Shown here: positions 11,101 to 25,194 of the stretch, piece by piece | Position numbering within the stretch: position 1 is the stretch's first letter | Layout of the letters: every line of letters begins with the position of its first letter | NCBI GenBank assembly: GCA_030674185.1 | Contig: CM060312.1 | Location: 72,124,237-72,188,236 of the forward strand | Source: Monoplex corrugatus | Taxonomy: Eukaryota > Mollusca > Gastropoda > Littorinimorpha > Ranellidae | Direction: 5' to 3' | Length of the DNA stretch: 64,000 nucleotides | Translations under genes and position numbers: made by a program | Notes under the pieces: model-generated | Database searches by the model: none | Told to the model about the DNA's origin: nothing | What the model saw: the letters and a program-made list of their open reading frames with translations, nothing else

Positions 11101-14100
11101 CCCTTTGATTTCTTGAATCAGTTTGTGACAGAAGACTTTCTAAATTCCATTGTCATAACAGAAGGCATAAGAGAACTGAGTGGTAAGCAGAATGAGCACT
11201 TCTCCTGACCTTCTCACCTTTGACTGTGTGTTCATGGACCTGATCAGAGTGTGTGACTGTACAGTGATCCTGACCACAAAATTTGGGGTATTTTCAACAT
11301 GGCACATGACGAAGAAATATTCAAGGAAGAACTTCAATATTTTGGCATGAACTAACCCAGCATGTAAATATTCAGATCTGAAAGTTTCATTTTGATCCTT
11401 TATGTTTTGTATCTTTTGTGATTTTTTTCCTAACCCTTCAAAATGGGTCGTACCTGGGGAAACGCAAGGGGAAAAACTCTCCGTACCGAGGGAGTTAAGC
11501 ACAGTGTTTACAGTAATCAAGCAGCATGGGGTCTCAGCATGTCATAGCTCAACATACAAAACTGTCTGCAAGTTCTCAAAAATTGAGAACGTTTTAAGAA
11601 TGATAAGGAAAAAAAATACAGTTGGAAAACTCAGTGCCCACATTTAATTGCCATTTTCTCAAAAACACTACTTTTTTACTACTCTGTTTAAATACCTGTA
11701 ACTCAGGCAGGCATTATTAACATTTGAGGTCTGATATAAACATCATTGGAAAGAGCATTTCTTCTATTAGCAATGCCGTGCGAACCGAAACACGACGTCA
11801 AATTTGTGGTACAAAAAACTGGGGCCGGCTGCAAAATTGGGGGGGTCTTCAGTTCAATCAAGTATTACTGCCTCTTTAATCGGTGTTTCATTCTTATTTT
11901 TTGTCGTATGTGAATTAGAAATGAATAAAGATTTGAATGATTGTCTTTTTATATACTTAGAGCGAAAATGGAATTAGTTATTTGATGAGAAAGTCGAAAA
12001 TACGCGTTTTGGGCGCACTCGCGGCGACGGTATGCGTTCAGAATCGAAGTTTGTTCGGGATGCTTCACTATTTCGGTCGGTAAGGCTATATTTGTGAACC
12101 AATCACATTGTAATTTTGCAGCCAATGAGAATTAATGTAACAGAATGATATATCCCGACGAGAGCTATGTGTGCTAGTTTCGAACCGAGATCGACGCTTC
12201 CAAAGTTTTGCTTTTTTTCATCGGAAAAGTTTGCAAGTAAGTCGCCATTTTTGGAACTTCTCGTCGGCGGGACTCGATTTTACATGCTTTTTTCAATATG
12301 CATGTGTAATATGAAATCAATTTGATGTAAAATACAGCCGTACGGCAACTTTTTACACGAGGATCTATACCAGATCAGTAGCCAAACAACGTCGCAATGT
12401 GCCGACGCCATAGGCCTACTGCGCGGAACAGAACAGTGTGCAAGTTTCAGCTCGGCAAGTTTCGCGTTGTCAGATAAAGACTAGCAACCAACAGATCAAG
12501 TTCTGTTTTATCTGTAACATTGTATTTTTCAAGAAAAGGACAATTGCGTTTGAACTCGATTCGGAGTTGTCAGCCGAAGCTAGGTTCGTCAACCATTTCC
12601 TCCCCGAGGTCATGCTAATTTGCATGTCGCTGTGTAGACCTGCTCACCCCACGACAGGCGAGCTTACTACTAAAAAATACTATGTGCTCGACGGGCTTCG
12701 CCAAGCCGTGGAAAATGGGTTTGCCCAAACAGAGGGGTGCGCATACCTACCTCCCCAACTCTCTCTCTCAAATAAATGAATGAATGAATAAATAGGTCTA
12801 AATAATTTTTTTTCAAATCAACAAACAATTCTGTGCAAGTCATTGTACTTTCCTTGACATGAATCTCTCTCTCTCTCAGAGATCAAGAAATGAATAAGTA
12901 AATAGGCCCCAATACATTCATACCCAAGTCATTGTTAACAGGCATGATCCTCTCTCTCTCTCTCTGAGACAACACACACACACACTAACACACAGAGATT
13001 TAGAATGTCACAAAACAAAATCTTCTGTCACTGTTATAATATTCTTTATTTAGGTTTTGCAACTGAATAGAAGGCTATGAGTTGTATTATTTGTAAAGTA
13101 AGCCATCCATTAGCTTACATAGTTGTTTCAATTTGTTGTCAGTATCTGAAAAGGATAGGCCTATTGTCATCAATCTGTTTTAAAGGGAAGATTGCATCTT
13201 ATTTAGTAGTAGCCTACTGTTATTGATTTGTTTGAATTAAAGGGCAAGATTACACTGGAAATACTTAGCAGGATTGCTCAGCTTTGGTGGATTTTTACAA
13301 GTAATATGCTAAAAATCAAAGTCGCGAGTTTGGGCTTAATGTTAAAGTAATATTGATGTGAAGACTATGCATCATGGTTTCCTTTCCTTTCCAATCTCTC
13401 AATGAACAGTATATATTATGCAGATTCATATATTTCTCTACTGCAGGAGTTAAGTGACCTGTTCCTGAATGGCGAGTGGTCCCATATCCTTCCTGAAGTT
13501 TTCTTTGGACTCTGGCTGTACTAAATGTTCGGGGACTTGACTCATCCACAGTCTACTGAATTTTTTTTTCTAAATACTGATGTATAAAATAAAAATCAAA
13601 TGTAATGTACAAAAATCTTGTCTGTGATGTTTTCCTCTGTGTGTATGTGTGTTATGTGTGCGTGCATGTGTATATTTGTGTGTTTAGTTTTTAGAAGAAT
13701 TTTGATTGGATGACATTTTTGGATAGACTGCAGCATAAAAGCATGCAGTAATTTTTAATATTTTAATTATTGAGGTGATTCCAGAAGTCATCGATTCTCA
13801 GATTTCCTTTTATATGTACAGAAACTGATGAAATATTACAAATTATTCATAAGATACTAAGTAGCGAGCCATGACTTTTTTTGTTTGATTTGCAGTAATA
13901 AGACACTTGAACGATGAGCAAAATGATTTTATATCTATCTCATGAAATGATTATATTTCTAGCTTCATTTTTGTCAATATGGGCAATTATTAATGAAAAA
14001 CTGATAAAACATGCCAAATATCACATGTTTCCTGCAATAAGACAAAAATGGCTCGTCGCAGAGTTACGATAATGGTTTCATTCGATTCGGCATACAAAAA

Positions 14101-17100
14101 TACATCAACGATCAAAATTTCATGACATTTGATCCTGTCTGTCTCTCACAATTACAAAATGAATGTCATTTCCAGCAAAATCAGCATACCATACCATTTG
14201 ATGGGTTTGTTCTGTGACAGCTGATCCCATACATCTCTTCTTTGTCCCACTAAAACGTGGTACCAAAATTTAAGACATTTTTGACGCTTCAAATTGGAAT
14301 ATCTCGTGAACTATTGGTCCGATTTGAAAAATTTAAACTGCTTTTTACTCAGAACAACAATATCTTCAAAACAATATACATCTTTTAACTCAAAACCCAA
14401 TTTCAATTTTTCATGCAGCATTGCTACTTCTATGTTTCAGTAATACAAATATCTTTAAACCAACAAAAATGAACACTGGCCCTCTTCTGTAACATTTCTA
14501 TATCCACTCCATGATGTTGGGTTGGTTTGTGCATACCATAACAGAGATTTCTTGATCATCAAGTGCCCTGCCGCTGCATTGGCAATCATGGCCCTCCATA
14601 CATCTATCCCTTGTTGCCGCAAGCACATTTTCCATCCTCTCTGTCCTCAGTCACTCTGCAAGTCCACTATTTTTTCCCTTGGTCTACCTGGTGCTCTCCT
14701 TCCCTCCAACTTTCCTGTTGTAATCAGGTGCTCTAATTCCCCTTTCCTCATAAAATGGCCTACAAATGCTGCCTGTCTTTTCCTAATCTTCTTTATCAAT
14801 GATCTTCTTGTGTCTGCCTCCATCAAGACTGTCTCCTTTGTTTTCTTTGCTGTCCATGGAATTCTCAACATTCTTCTTAGAAACCACATCTCGGCTGCCT
14901 CAATCTTGTTCTGGCTTTGCTTGTTAGACTGTCCACATCTCACAACTGTATAACATTATCGGTTCTATATAACATTCAAGATCTCTCTTCCTGATGTTAA
15001 CTGGTAGGCATTTGTTGGTAAGAATGCTTTTCATCTTCTTGAATGCTGTTTTGGCAAGGCCAACTCTGCTGGCTATTTCTGATGGGCATCTGGCATCAGG
15101 TGAGATGATCATTCCCAGATATTTAAACTGATATTATCAACCTGATTTCTTGGTATCATATGGCATTTCTCCACTTCCGGCCTTCCAGCTTACTGCTGTC
15201 AACTCTTTCTCCATACACACCCATGAGGGTTCATCAAGCAGATAGATGAAGACAGGAAGAAGAAGAAACATGCTGGGACTGATTCTTTTCTTTTTTGACT
15301 TTCAAAGTGTTTGCCAAGATGTGTGATCTAAGGACAATAAAGGTTTAAGTGACCATGATTCCACTGGATTAATGAGCATGGCTACCAGGCCCAACATACC
15401 TAAGCGCACTCTTGTAACCCTCAATCAGCTTTTTCTTCTCTTCAGGGCAGTCCTCCCACAGTAAGCTGGGCGTCACAAAGTCTGATGTCACACGGCACTC
15501 CGGACATTTCCTGAAACATGTACACACATGACGATTACAACACTGCTCTACAATCATCTCTCTGCTGCTCTCCCTGTTCTTCTATTACACCATTCTCTGA
15601 TCTCTCTCCCATCCACCCAGTACATCATCAACACCAAGCTGAGAGCTGTGTCCTTTCCACCCTACTTTATAGCTGGAATGCTGGAGGATGATAAAGAGCA
15701 ACTTCACCAAGCTATCAACCGTCCTAAAAAAGAATCCCTAAAGAATCATACTAATCTTCTGGCTTAACACCATCTCCAATCAACTACTACTCTCTCCAAT
15801 CAACTACTACTCATCAAATGTAATCAAGAGTGTATGGACACAATCATCATGAAAAGATGAGGGGATGGAAAGAACAAACCATTTGAAAACAAAGGACAAC
15901 ATAACCCTGACTGCCCTTCACTGGACCCCAGAAGGAAGGCATAAGAGAAGAAGACCCAAGAACGCCTGGTGACAAACAGCAGGAGGAGAAGGTGTAGTTC
16001 TAAAACAAACCAAGGGTACCATACTAAGGCTGGCCTACAACCGACAAGAGTGGAGGATCCTTGCTGCTGCCATACGTGTCAGTGACATCATGGGCAGTAC
16101 GTATACTGAATCAAAAAGTGATGGATGTGAGGGAATTCTCACAATTAACTGAAATATTGATTATATCAACATTGTGAAGTGGTTAGCACAACGCATTACT
16201 GAATGTGAGGTGAGGGTTTGAAACCCTCAATCAGTACAAATACTATCTACAGGATTTTTTTGGCCCCAACCAGTTCCTACCCAGGACTGAGAGTGCTATG
16301 GGCGTAATGGGAAGATCAGGACCACATGGTCGAGTCTGATCCATTTTATAAATGCCTCATTAGTGGTGTTATTAGAATTTCCTGACGAACACCACAGTAT
16401 CTGTATCTCTCAAGTCTGGCTCACATTGACATCAGCATTTATTATGAAATTCAGTGTAAATCCCTTATTATGAAATTTAACATAAATCCTTGTCATGCAT
16501 TATTAATCTGAAATGGAACTCCATAGTATCATCCCTATCCCCATCCTTTATCATTATTGCACTGTCAAAATTGTTCCAGATTCTGTGGACCTTCATGCTT
16601 GCTCTCATTGTGACTTCAGCTTCAATGGGTTTGTAGTCTGTTGGAGAGCTGAAATAAGCAATGTAGGGATAGTGACATAGAAGCGGTATAGAAAATGGGG
16701 CAGCAAAAAAACACACAAAAAACAAAACAAACAAACAAAAAAATCACAAAACAAAACAACAAACACACGCACCAAATATCAAAGCTAAAGAGCAAAGAGG
16801 AAAATGTAGTGTGTAAATCGCAACTACCATAACTGCACTTTCTTTATTTACAAAGTAGTGTGTAAATCGCAACTACCATAACTGCACTTTATTTACAAAG
16901 TAGTGTGTAAATCGCAACTACCATAACTGCACTTTATTTACAAAGTAGTGTGTAAATCGCAACTACCATAACTGCACTTTATTTACAAAGTAGTGTGTAA
17001 ATCGCAACTTACATAACTGCACTTTCTTTATTTACAGAGTAGTGTTTAATCGCAACTTACATAACTGCACTTTCTTTATTTACACTAACATGAATACTAA

Positions 17101-20100
17101 GAATCATTTCACAGTTAAAACACCTAGCAATTCAAAGTTCAAATACTGAAGGGTCAAGAGATACTTTACCTGATAATGACTTTCTCAAACTGTTGAGAAC
17201 AGCGCCACTCGCGAATACAACTGAGACAGAAGCAATGGTTGCAGTTCTCCAGGATACCGAAACGTCGTTCATGAACTTCCTCTTTCTCCAGAACTACATC
17301 CATGCAGATTCCACACGTCTTCTCCTGACTGGCCGCCAGTTTAAATGAGAGATCCATATCTTGTTCATGGGTCTTCACGCACTCCTAAGCACAGCACAAA
17401 TAGAAGAATTTTTAACTGTAAATTGCTGTTGAGCTATGATGGATGTCAAAAAGATAAGATGTAGATAGGCATACGTTGACCAGACTTAAACACTGTGAAA
17501 GCTGCTGCAAATGCAAAGCAACAGCCAGGGGGTATGCAGTACTTCTTGTAACAGCCAGGACAGCCTTAATGCATATATGTGACAACACAACAAGAATGGT
17601 TGGCATCAAAGAACAGAGGGCAAACACAGAAGTGCAAGATGTACTATGACATTTGAAGGCCAAGGGCACAAAACCAACAAAATTTTATTGCAAACTTGTT
17701 GCTAAATATGGCGAACATGCGATGAAAAGGAATCAGGTACTGGTATGGAGCAGTGCATTCATAAAGGATGAACTGTGCAGGACAACCACCTTCATCAACA
17801 ACACACAGGGAACACAGTGGGAACAGGTGGAAATGAAAAACAAAACAAAAAAAAACAAAAAAGAAATGCACAAGGGTCCCAGAACATGCTCCCTCAGGAA
17901 AAAAAAATAACATATGAAAATAAAGCATTTTGGTTCTTGAATAAAGAAATTAGAATCACATGAAAAACAATATTTTCAAGTCTCATTACATGAGAATTTG
18001 AATCATTCTTAATCAATAATATGTTACCTCCCACCAACAATTCAGTCTTAACTTGCAGTCAGTCGAACAGCAGCAGGAGCTGAAAAGGTGACTACGGGTC
18101 TATCGGGGGTGTTTTGACTTTTTCTCAAAATTGATTTCTGTGGACTATAATCTATCCTCCACAGAATTTTTTTCTTGAAAAAATATCATTAATAAATTTA
18201 AAATGGTATTTTAATGCACTGATCGTAGCAGAGAGAACGCAATTTCTTACCAAAATACCTATTTTTGTCCCTTTTTGCGAACCGTAACTTGTACAGAACC
18301 CCCACATGTAATATACTGACAGAAAGCTCTTTGGTGCACCTTTCCGATAATGACAGCTAAAATTAGAAACAAACCGGGTCAAAGCCACCACATAAAGCAA
18401 TTTCAAAAAATGTGTAGGAGAGTACATAAAAACTTTAGAGGCCGTTTTCTCAAAATGGCCGTCAAACAACTTAATGACTTTAGACATACATAACATCTAC
18501 ATTTTTTTGAGTACAAGCTTTATTCAAGTACCAAAATAATCAGCAGAATGTACACTTTCCAGTGATATGTATATCTCAAAATACCCGAAATGAGAATTTA
18601 GACTGATTTCGTGGTGGGAGGTCACATATACACAATTAGCCATTCACATGTACAAATTACTTCTGCCTATCTCAAGATACTTCTTGAATCAGAGCGAACT
18701 CTGTGATTACTTGTACTGATACATGCAGTGCTTACTCTCAGATACCAGGAATGCCTGAAAACTTACTCAATATTTCTACCTCTTTCTTTGCAAAAACTTT
18801 TTCATCAGAACATTTTTCCCCTGAAATTAACTTTTAAAGATTACGGCATTCAGATATATAAAAAAAAAAGGAAAAATTCCCACCACTAAACTAAAGACAA
18901 TTGTGCACACTGAAGCTTTGATTCAAGAGGATTGATGATGCAAACTTCGTGACATAGCTGTGGCACCTGATCTTCCAAAGTCAGTGATCCCTGAAACTGT
19001 CTGCAAGAAGTTGGGATATTAGAAAGTGTCATGTTGTTGGGTCCCAAAGCAACTGACTGAAGAACACATGTGCCAGCATATGATCATTTCCTTTCAGCTT
19101 ATGAAATGGTATTTAGGGAGCTGATGGGGATTTTTTTTTTTTAAGCACATGAACACAGGCCATGAGACCAGGGCACATCTCACTATCCCAAAGACAAAAG
19201 TCAATTAACATGACCTGGAAGCATCCATCACGCCACCAACTCCCCCAAATTTCAAAGTTCAACACAAAGCGAAGAAAGTGATCGTCATTCACAGCGCTTA
19301 CCAAATGTGTCAGGACCATGGTAGCCATTCGGGCTACCACCTTGAGCAAAACTGGTAGCCACAATAGCGAAGATTCGAGCCAAAGTCTGTATGAACCGTC
19401 CTTTCTAACCTTCCACTTGGTGAGGAATTTCCTTTCTCTCTTGTCCTCATATTGTTGGGACTGCTGAAGTTTCTCTTCTTTCGGTTTTTTTGGAGGGGGA
19501 GGCGCTCCGACACCAAACTTCCACATGGCTGGCCGGATGTTTTGCAAACATACCGCATTCGTAGCGCATGCGCGGAAGCTGGTTTCCGCCGGCCAAATTG
19601 GCAAAAGCAGACGACTCGCACATCGATGATCGGAGAAGTTAAAAACACTTTGCTGAAGTGCCAGGCTGCCTGCACAGTCAGCTGGATCGACAACACGCTC
19701 AATCAAGCTGACTGTGGTGCCTGCATCATGTCATGTCAGAATTCCTACTCGCCATTTGGGCTACTGCTACCGGCACCTCGACTCGCCCGACTGTAAATTT
19801 GGTCGCGAAAGCGAGCGCATTTGGTAAGCGCTGCATTCAGTTAACACAGTTAGATACTGTGAACACTGGAAAGAATGAGAGAATCTATTCATCAAAACAG
19901 ATCTTGTAACTGCTGGCAGAATCTGCCCTTGTCCTCATTGTCATATACAGGTATACTGAGGTAATCAACGCATATACATATACTGTTGTTCACATTCTGC
20001 ACAATATACTGTACCTGTATTAACTATCTAATACAGGCTGGTCGAGCTCTATGTTCATACACTGACCAGGCTTGAAGAAAAAGGAGTTTACCTTTGCATG

Positions 20101-23100
20101 TTCTTGACGCTGATTCTCGTCAGTAGGGTGAAGAGCAGGCAGCCAGCACATGTCACACATCTGCCAGTGAAAATAGGGGCAACTATCCTTCAATGGACAT
20201 TCACCCCCATCTTTTATGTAGGGACAGGGGATGTCAGCATCCTTCAGAGCCAGATCCGGGTTTATATCATATGATGGATCGTAAACATCTCCTACTGCTC
20301 CCTGCTCATCATCCCCCCAACTGCTTCCTGCTGGGGCCACAGCCCTGGCATAGCTTGGAGGCACTGAAATACAGACACAATACTATGAATTGCATCTAGC
20401 ATACACACACACACACACACACACGCGCACACACACACACACACACGCGCACAACACACACACGTGTATATATACATCATCATGTGCCCTGCTGCATGGC
20501 GTTGGTGATCATGGCCCTCCGTATGCATCTGTCCCTTGTCGCCGCAAGCACATCTTCCACCCTCTCTGTTCTCAGCCACCCTGCAAGAACATCCAATATT
20601 TTCTCTCTGGGTCTACTTGGTGCTCTCTTTCCCTCTAGCTTTCCTGTTGTGACCATGTGCTCTAATCCCCCTTTCCTCATAAAATGGCCTGTAGATGTTG
20701 CCTGCCTTTTCCTAATCTTCCTTATCAATGATCTTCTTGTACCTGCCTCCATGAAGACTGTCTCGTTTGTTTTCCTTGTTGTCCATGAAACTCTCAACAT
20801 TCTTCTTAGAAACCACATTTTGGCTGCCTCAATCAAAAGACTAAAGGTTAAAAGGTTAAAGGTCCCATGGTCAATATGGCCGTAGGGGCGTGAACTGTTA
20901 AAGATTCACCGTGTCTAGGGCACGGCATTATGAAAGGCGGAGCCCATCCCTCTCCTTTCGCCGCCTTTTTAAACCTCCCCCGACCGAAGTCAGGTACCCA
21001 TTCACTGCTGGGTGGACAGAGGGAGTTTTCAGGCCGGAAAAATCGAACCAGCGTTTAGCGGATTCGAACCACCGACCTTCCGCACCGCAGACGAGCGCTC
21101 TAACCACTCGACTACAGGCCCCCCAATCAAAAGACTAGGGACAACTTATACGCTAAACTGAGGAATATCAATTTTTATACTTTGACAATTTTTATACAAC
21201 CATGATTTTTCTAAAGCAAGGAATTGTTTTTCAGTGTGTTCAAGAGCCCTTTTGAACTAAACTATGTCACAAAGACATCAACTCCTTTCATTTCTCTCAT
21301 TTCTACACACAAAGTTGTGCATTGTGTTGGTCTGCAGTTAGTCATTATAATTGTAACGTCACCTACGCAGATCAGGTCAGGGGCAGTAACCCTTAAGCTT
21401 ACATCCAGTGTCTGCGTACTTTTCCCCTTGTGCATGTCACACAGGTTGTAACAGTCAGCTTTTTTAACAGCAAATTTCTTCAGAGGCAACTGTAGCTAGC
21501 AAGGGTTCAAGTCAGGCTGTGCTGGGAATCTGCTATCCAGGTTACATGTTCTAAGTTGCAGTTGGCATGCTGCAAGTGTTGTTACCAGTACTAAAACTGA
21601 GCTTTGTGCTTCAAGTGACTAGAGGCTTGATTTGCTGCTCTGACCAGTGGCTTGATTTGCTATGTCTTCCTGACTCATTTCTGAGTTTGGTTATGGTGGA
21701 TAGATGGCTGAGGCATTCACTTACCAGTGTCTGAGCATGGTTTTGCTATATAGGTTTTCCAGAAACAGGTAATCCATTCAAGCAACAATGTGTTTCAAGG
21801 GAAAAAAATGTCAGGGGTCAAGGCTGGCTGGGTCCAGGGGCAGAGCTCTTGGTGGGGGTCTGGGGCAACGCCCCCCAAAGCTGAAGCATTTTAGTCTAGT
21901 AAACGGAAATTTAACCCACTCTGGTGAAAGATAAATCAAGTATTTTAATAAAAGAAAAAAAGGGCGCCAGCAGTGTTAACAATGAACAAAACATGCAACT
22001 TTTCCTCACTCTCTTTTGCCTCACCTGACAAACGAAAATTTTCCTTTGATGTCCTGAGCCTGTCGTTGTGCTGCTTTCCTTTCAGGTGATCAACCAGTGC
22101 TCCTTTATCGCCGGACTTGTAACTGATTTCTAAGCAGCAAAGTTCGCAGTATGCTTTACCGGCAATCTTCAGTTTCTCGAAGAAACAAGCGAACTTATTG
22201 CCATTGTACACTTCCTGCAGCCAGTCCCATTTCCAGTGATTTTTGAGACCTTCATTGATGTCAGCGATGGAAGCATTTAGTGGAACAAAGTCCCTACGTG
22301 TACTCATATTTCAATGCGTCGATGGAACACAGACAGTGACACTTATGAAAGAGGATGCGCAAATCTCGCAGTCAGTTGCAAAAGTAAAACAGCGCATGCA
22401 CTTACGGCTTCTTTTGAATAGTTTCAGTGATCCCATTCCCGGTTCTCCATACTTTCAAGGAATTCCTCCCCCCCCTTTCGCGGATATTCCGCGAATTCGT
22501 GGACATTTGGATTGCCTGCAGAAAGAAATCGTCCTTTCACACAGCAACAACACATGCTGTTATATTCCATACATCATGGGTGTGCTCACATCCACACCTT
22601 TTTAGTTGTGGCACAAATTTTACATTCCATACATCATGGGTGTGCATACACCCAGTGTTACAGATTCAAAATTCAATTATGTACAGTCTGCATGTTGTTT
22701 GTATAATTTCCATCTTACCAAGGGAATCATCATGTGGAGGACACAACCAGATTCCTGGGAGTGGTCATGTGACTGAACCAGTTGATGCCTTTGATTTGTT
22801 TGTGACTGACTCAGTGGTTAAACGAATTGCTGGCCTACTGTATACAAATGCAGAGGGAATCAGAGTAATGGGAGGAGATAAGTGGGTGAAAACAGATGAG
22901 ACAGAAATCAGGGTTCTGTTTGGATATCTGTTATTCACATGTTACAAGCAACAAAACTTCTTGCCAACAATATGCTTTGATGTTATTGAGAGACAGTGCT
23001 ATCAGATCTGCATTCAGTAGTCAGGTTTCCAGCAAAAAACAAAAATATCTATATATATATATCAGTTGCAAAAGTAAAACAGCGCATGCACTTACGGCTT

Positions 23101-25153
23101 CTTTTGAATAGTTTCAGTGATCCCATTCCCGGTTCTCCATACTTTCAAGGAATTCCTCCCCCCCCTTTCGCGGATATTCCGCGAATTCGTGGACATTTGG
23201 ATTGCCTGCAGAAAGAAATCGTCCTTTCACACAGCAACAACACATGCTGTTATATTCCATACATCATGGGTGTGCTCACATCCACACCTTTTTAGTTGTG
23301 GCACAAATTTTACATTTCATACATCATGGGTGTGCATACACCCAGTGTTACAGATTCAAAATTCAATTATTCAATTATATATATTAAAGATGAGAATTGG
23401 AATGGCCAAGAACAGTATGGTTCAATTGAACAATATTTGGAAAGACCACAGCATAACAGCAGACCTTAAGATAAAACTCTTAAAATGTCTTGTCTGGCCA
23501 GTGATGTTATACGGCTGCGAGGCATGGACAATGAAGAAAGAGGATGAAAGACGAGTGGAAGCAGCAGAGCTGTGGTTTTACCGAAGACTGCTGAGGGTCA
23601 AATGGACGGATAGGCGCTCAAATGAAAGCATACTGAATGAGTTGAGTACTACACGCAAGCTCCTAGTACTCATACAATGGAGGAGACTGAAATATGTTGG
23701 ACACGCAATCCGTAATGAGAGAACAGACTTGATGTCCACTGTCCTCCAAGGTAAAGTGGAAGGAAAGAGAAACAGAGGACGGCCACCTGCATCACTTGCT
23801 AGAAACATCACAAACATCAGTGGCAGGAAACTCCAGGAGGTGGTCAGACTTAGCCAAGATCGAGAGTGCTGGAGGCAACTTGTGAGGACATCATGTGCAG
23901 CGGCCAACACTGTTCCCGGTGACGCTGACAGGTGACAGGTGACAGTGATATATATATATATATATACACATATACAAATATATATATATATATATCACGG
24001 TGCACAAATCCGAGATACTTTAGTTGACTCTGCCCTGCCGGCTATTAATAGCGCGCATCTTTCCCCTTCCCTTCCACTCCCCACACCCCTTTCATCCATC
24101 CCACTGCCGTGTATAGCGCACTCAGCTTCCTTCTTTATCATTAGGGCTTGAGCACAAAGGCGTGCAACAGAGATAAGACTGTGGTCGACCCTGCCTGGCT
24201 AAAAATAGCACTCGCAGCCGGCCAATGCCAGCTGCAACTAAAGGGTGTCAGAATGGCTGGGAAAATGCAGCTGTGCATGTGACCTCCCACCACAAAATCA
24301 GTCTTAACTCGCAGTCAGTCGAACAGCAGTAGGAGCTGAAAAAGTGACTGAGGGCCTATCTGGGGTGTTTTGACTTTTTCTCAAAATCGATTTCTGTAGA
24401 CTATAATCTATCCCCCAGAGAAATTTTTTTCTTGAAAAAATATTAATAATCAATTTAAAATGGTATTTTAATGCACTGATCGCAGCAGAAAGAATGCAAT
24501 TTCCTACCAAAAGTACTTATTTTTGTCTCTTATTATGAACCGTAACATGTACAGTACCCGCACATGTAATCCACTGACCAAAAGCTCTTTGGTGCACCTT
24601 TCCGATAATGACAGCGAAAATTAGAAACAAACTGGGTCAAAGCCACCAAATAAAGAAATTTAAGGAAAATGTGTAGGAGACCACACAAAAACTTTAGAGG
24701 CCGTTTTCTCAAAATGTACATCACTTCAGCTTAATTACTTTAAACATTTATAACTTCTACACTTTTTGTTGAGTACAAGCTTTATTCAAGTACCAAAATA
24801 ATCAGCAGAGTGTACACTTTCCAGTGATATGTATATCTCAAAATGCCCAAAATGCTAGTTAAGATTGATTTCGTGCTGGCACGAATCGAGAGGGGGTTGA
24901 CCCTGACCAGCCCTTTCATCCCCCTGGGGAAATGCATCAGATACAAAACAGAAGGAAAAGGAAATAAAGCAACAATGGGGCCGCAAGCAGCACATCTCTG
25001 CGGGCCAAAACAAAGACAGGAAATGGCAAATTAATAAGGTTGCTGTGGCAGTTGTAACTGGTGTGACGATAGGAATGCATCATAAGCTTGCTTCAACTGT
25101 CATGCCTGACTTTGTGAACAGCACACCCTGAAGACCTGTCAGCACACACACAC

Positions 25154-25194
<41 letters not shown>

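Noticed and set aside
12438..12779. 113-aa ORF as a protein gene
   Set aside because: No recognised domain, no splice context, and it runs into (TGAA)n. Left as a possible structured or promoter region only.
19113..19706. 197-aa ORF as one continuous protein
   Set aside because: Only the 39 residues from 19526 to the donor at 19410 look family-like; the rest is ordinary intron read-through and CpG-rich upstream DNA.
22372..23370. LTR retrotransposon with 309-bp LTRs
   Set aside because: No TG..CA ends, no primer-binding or polypurine tract, and only 381 bp inside, which is piggyBac sequence.
22427..23935. ORFs of 197 and 272 aa starting in the 309-bp repeat as fused genes
   Set aside because: The N-terminal part is the repeat translation; homology begins only in the piggyBac fragment (first copy) or the LINE fragment (second copy).
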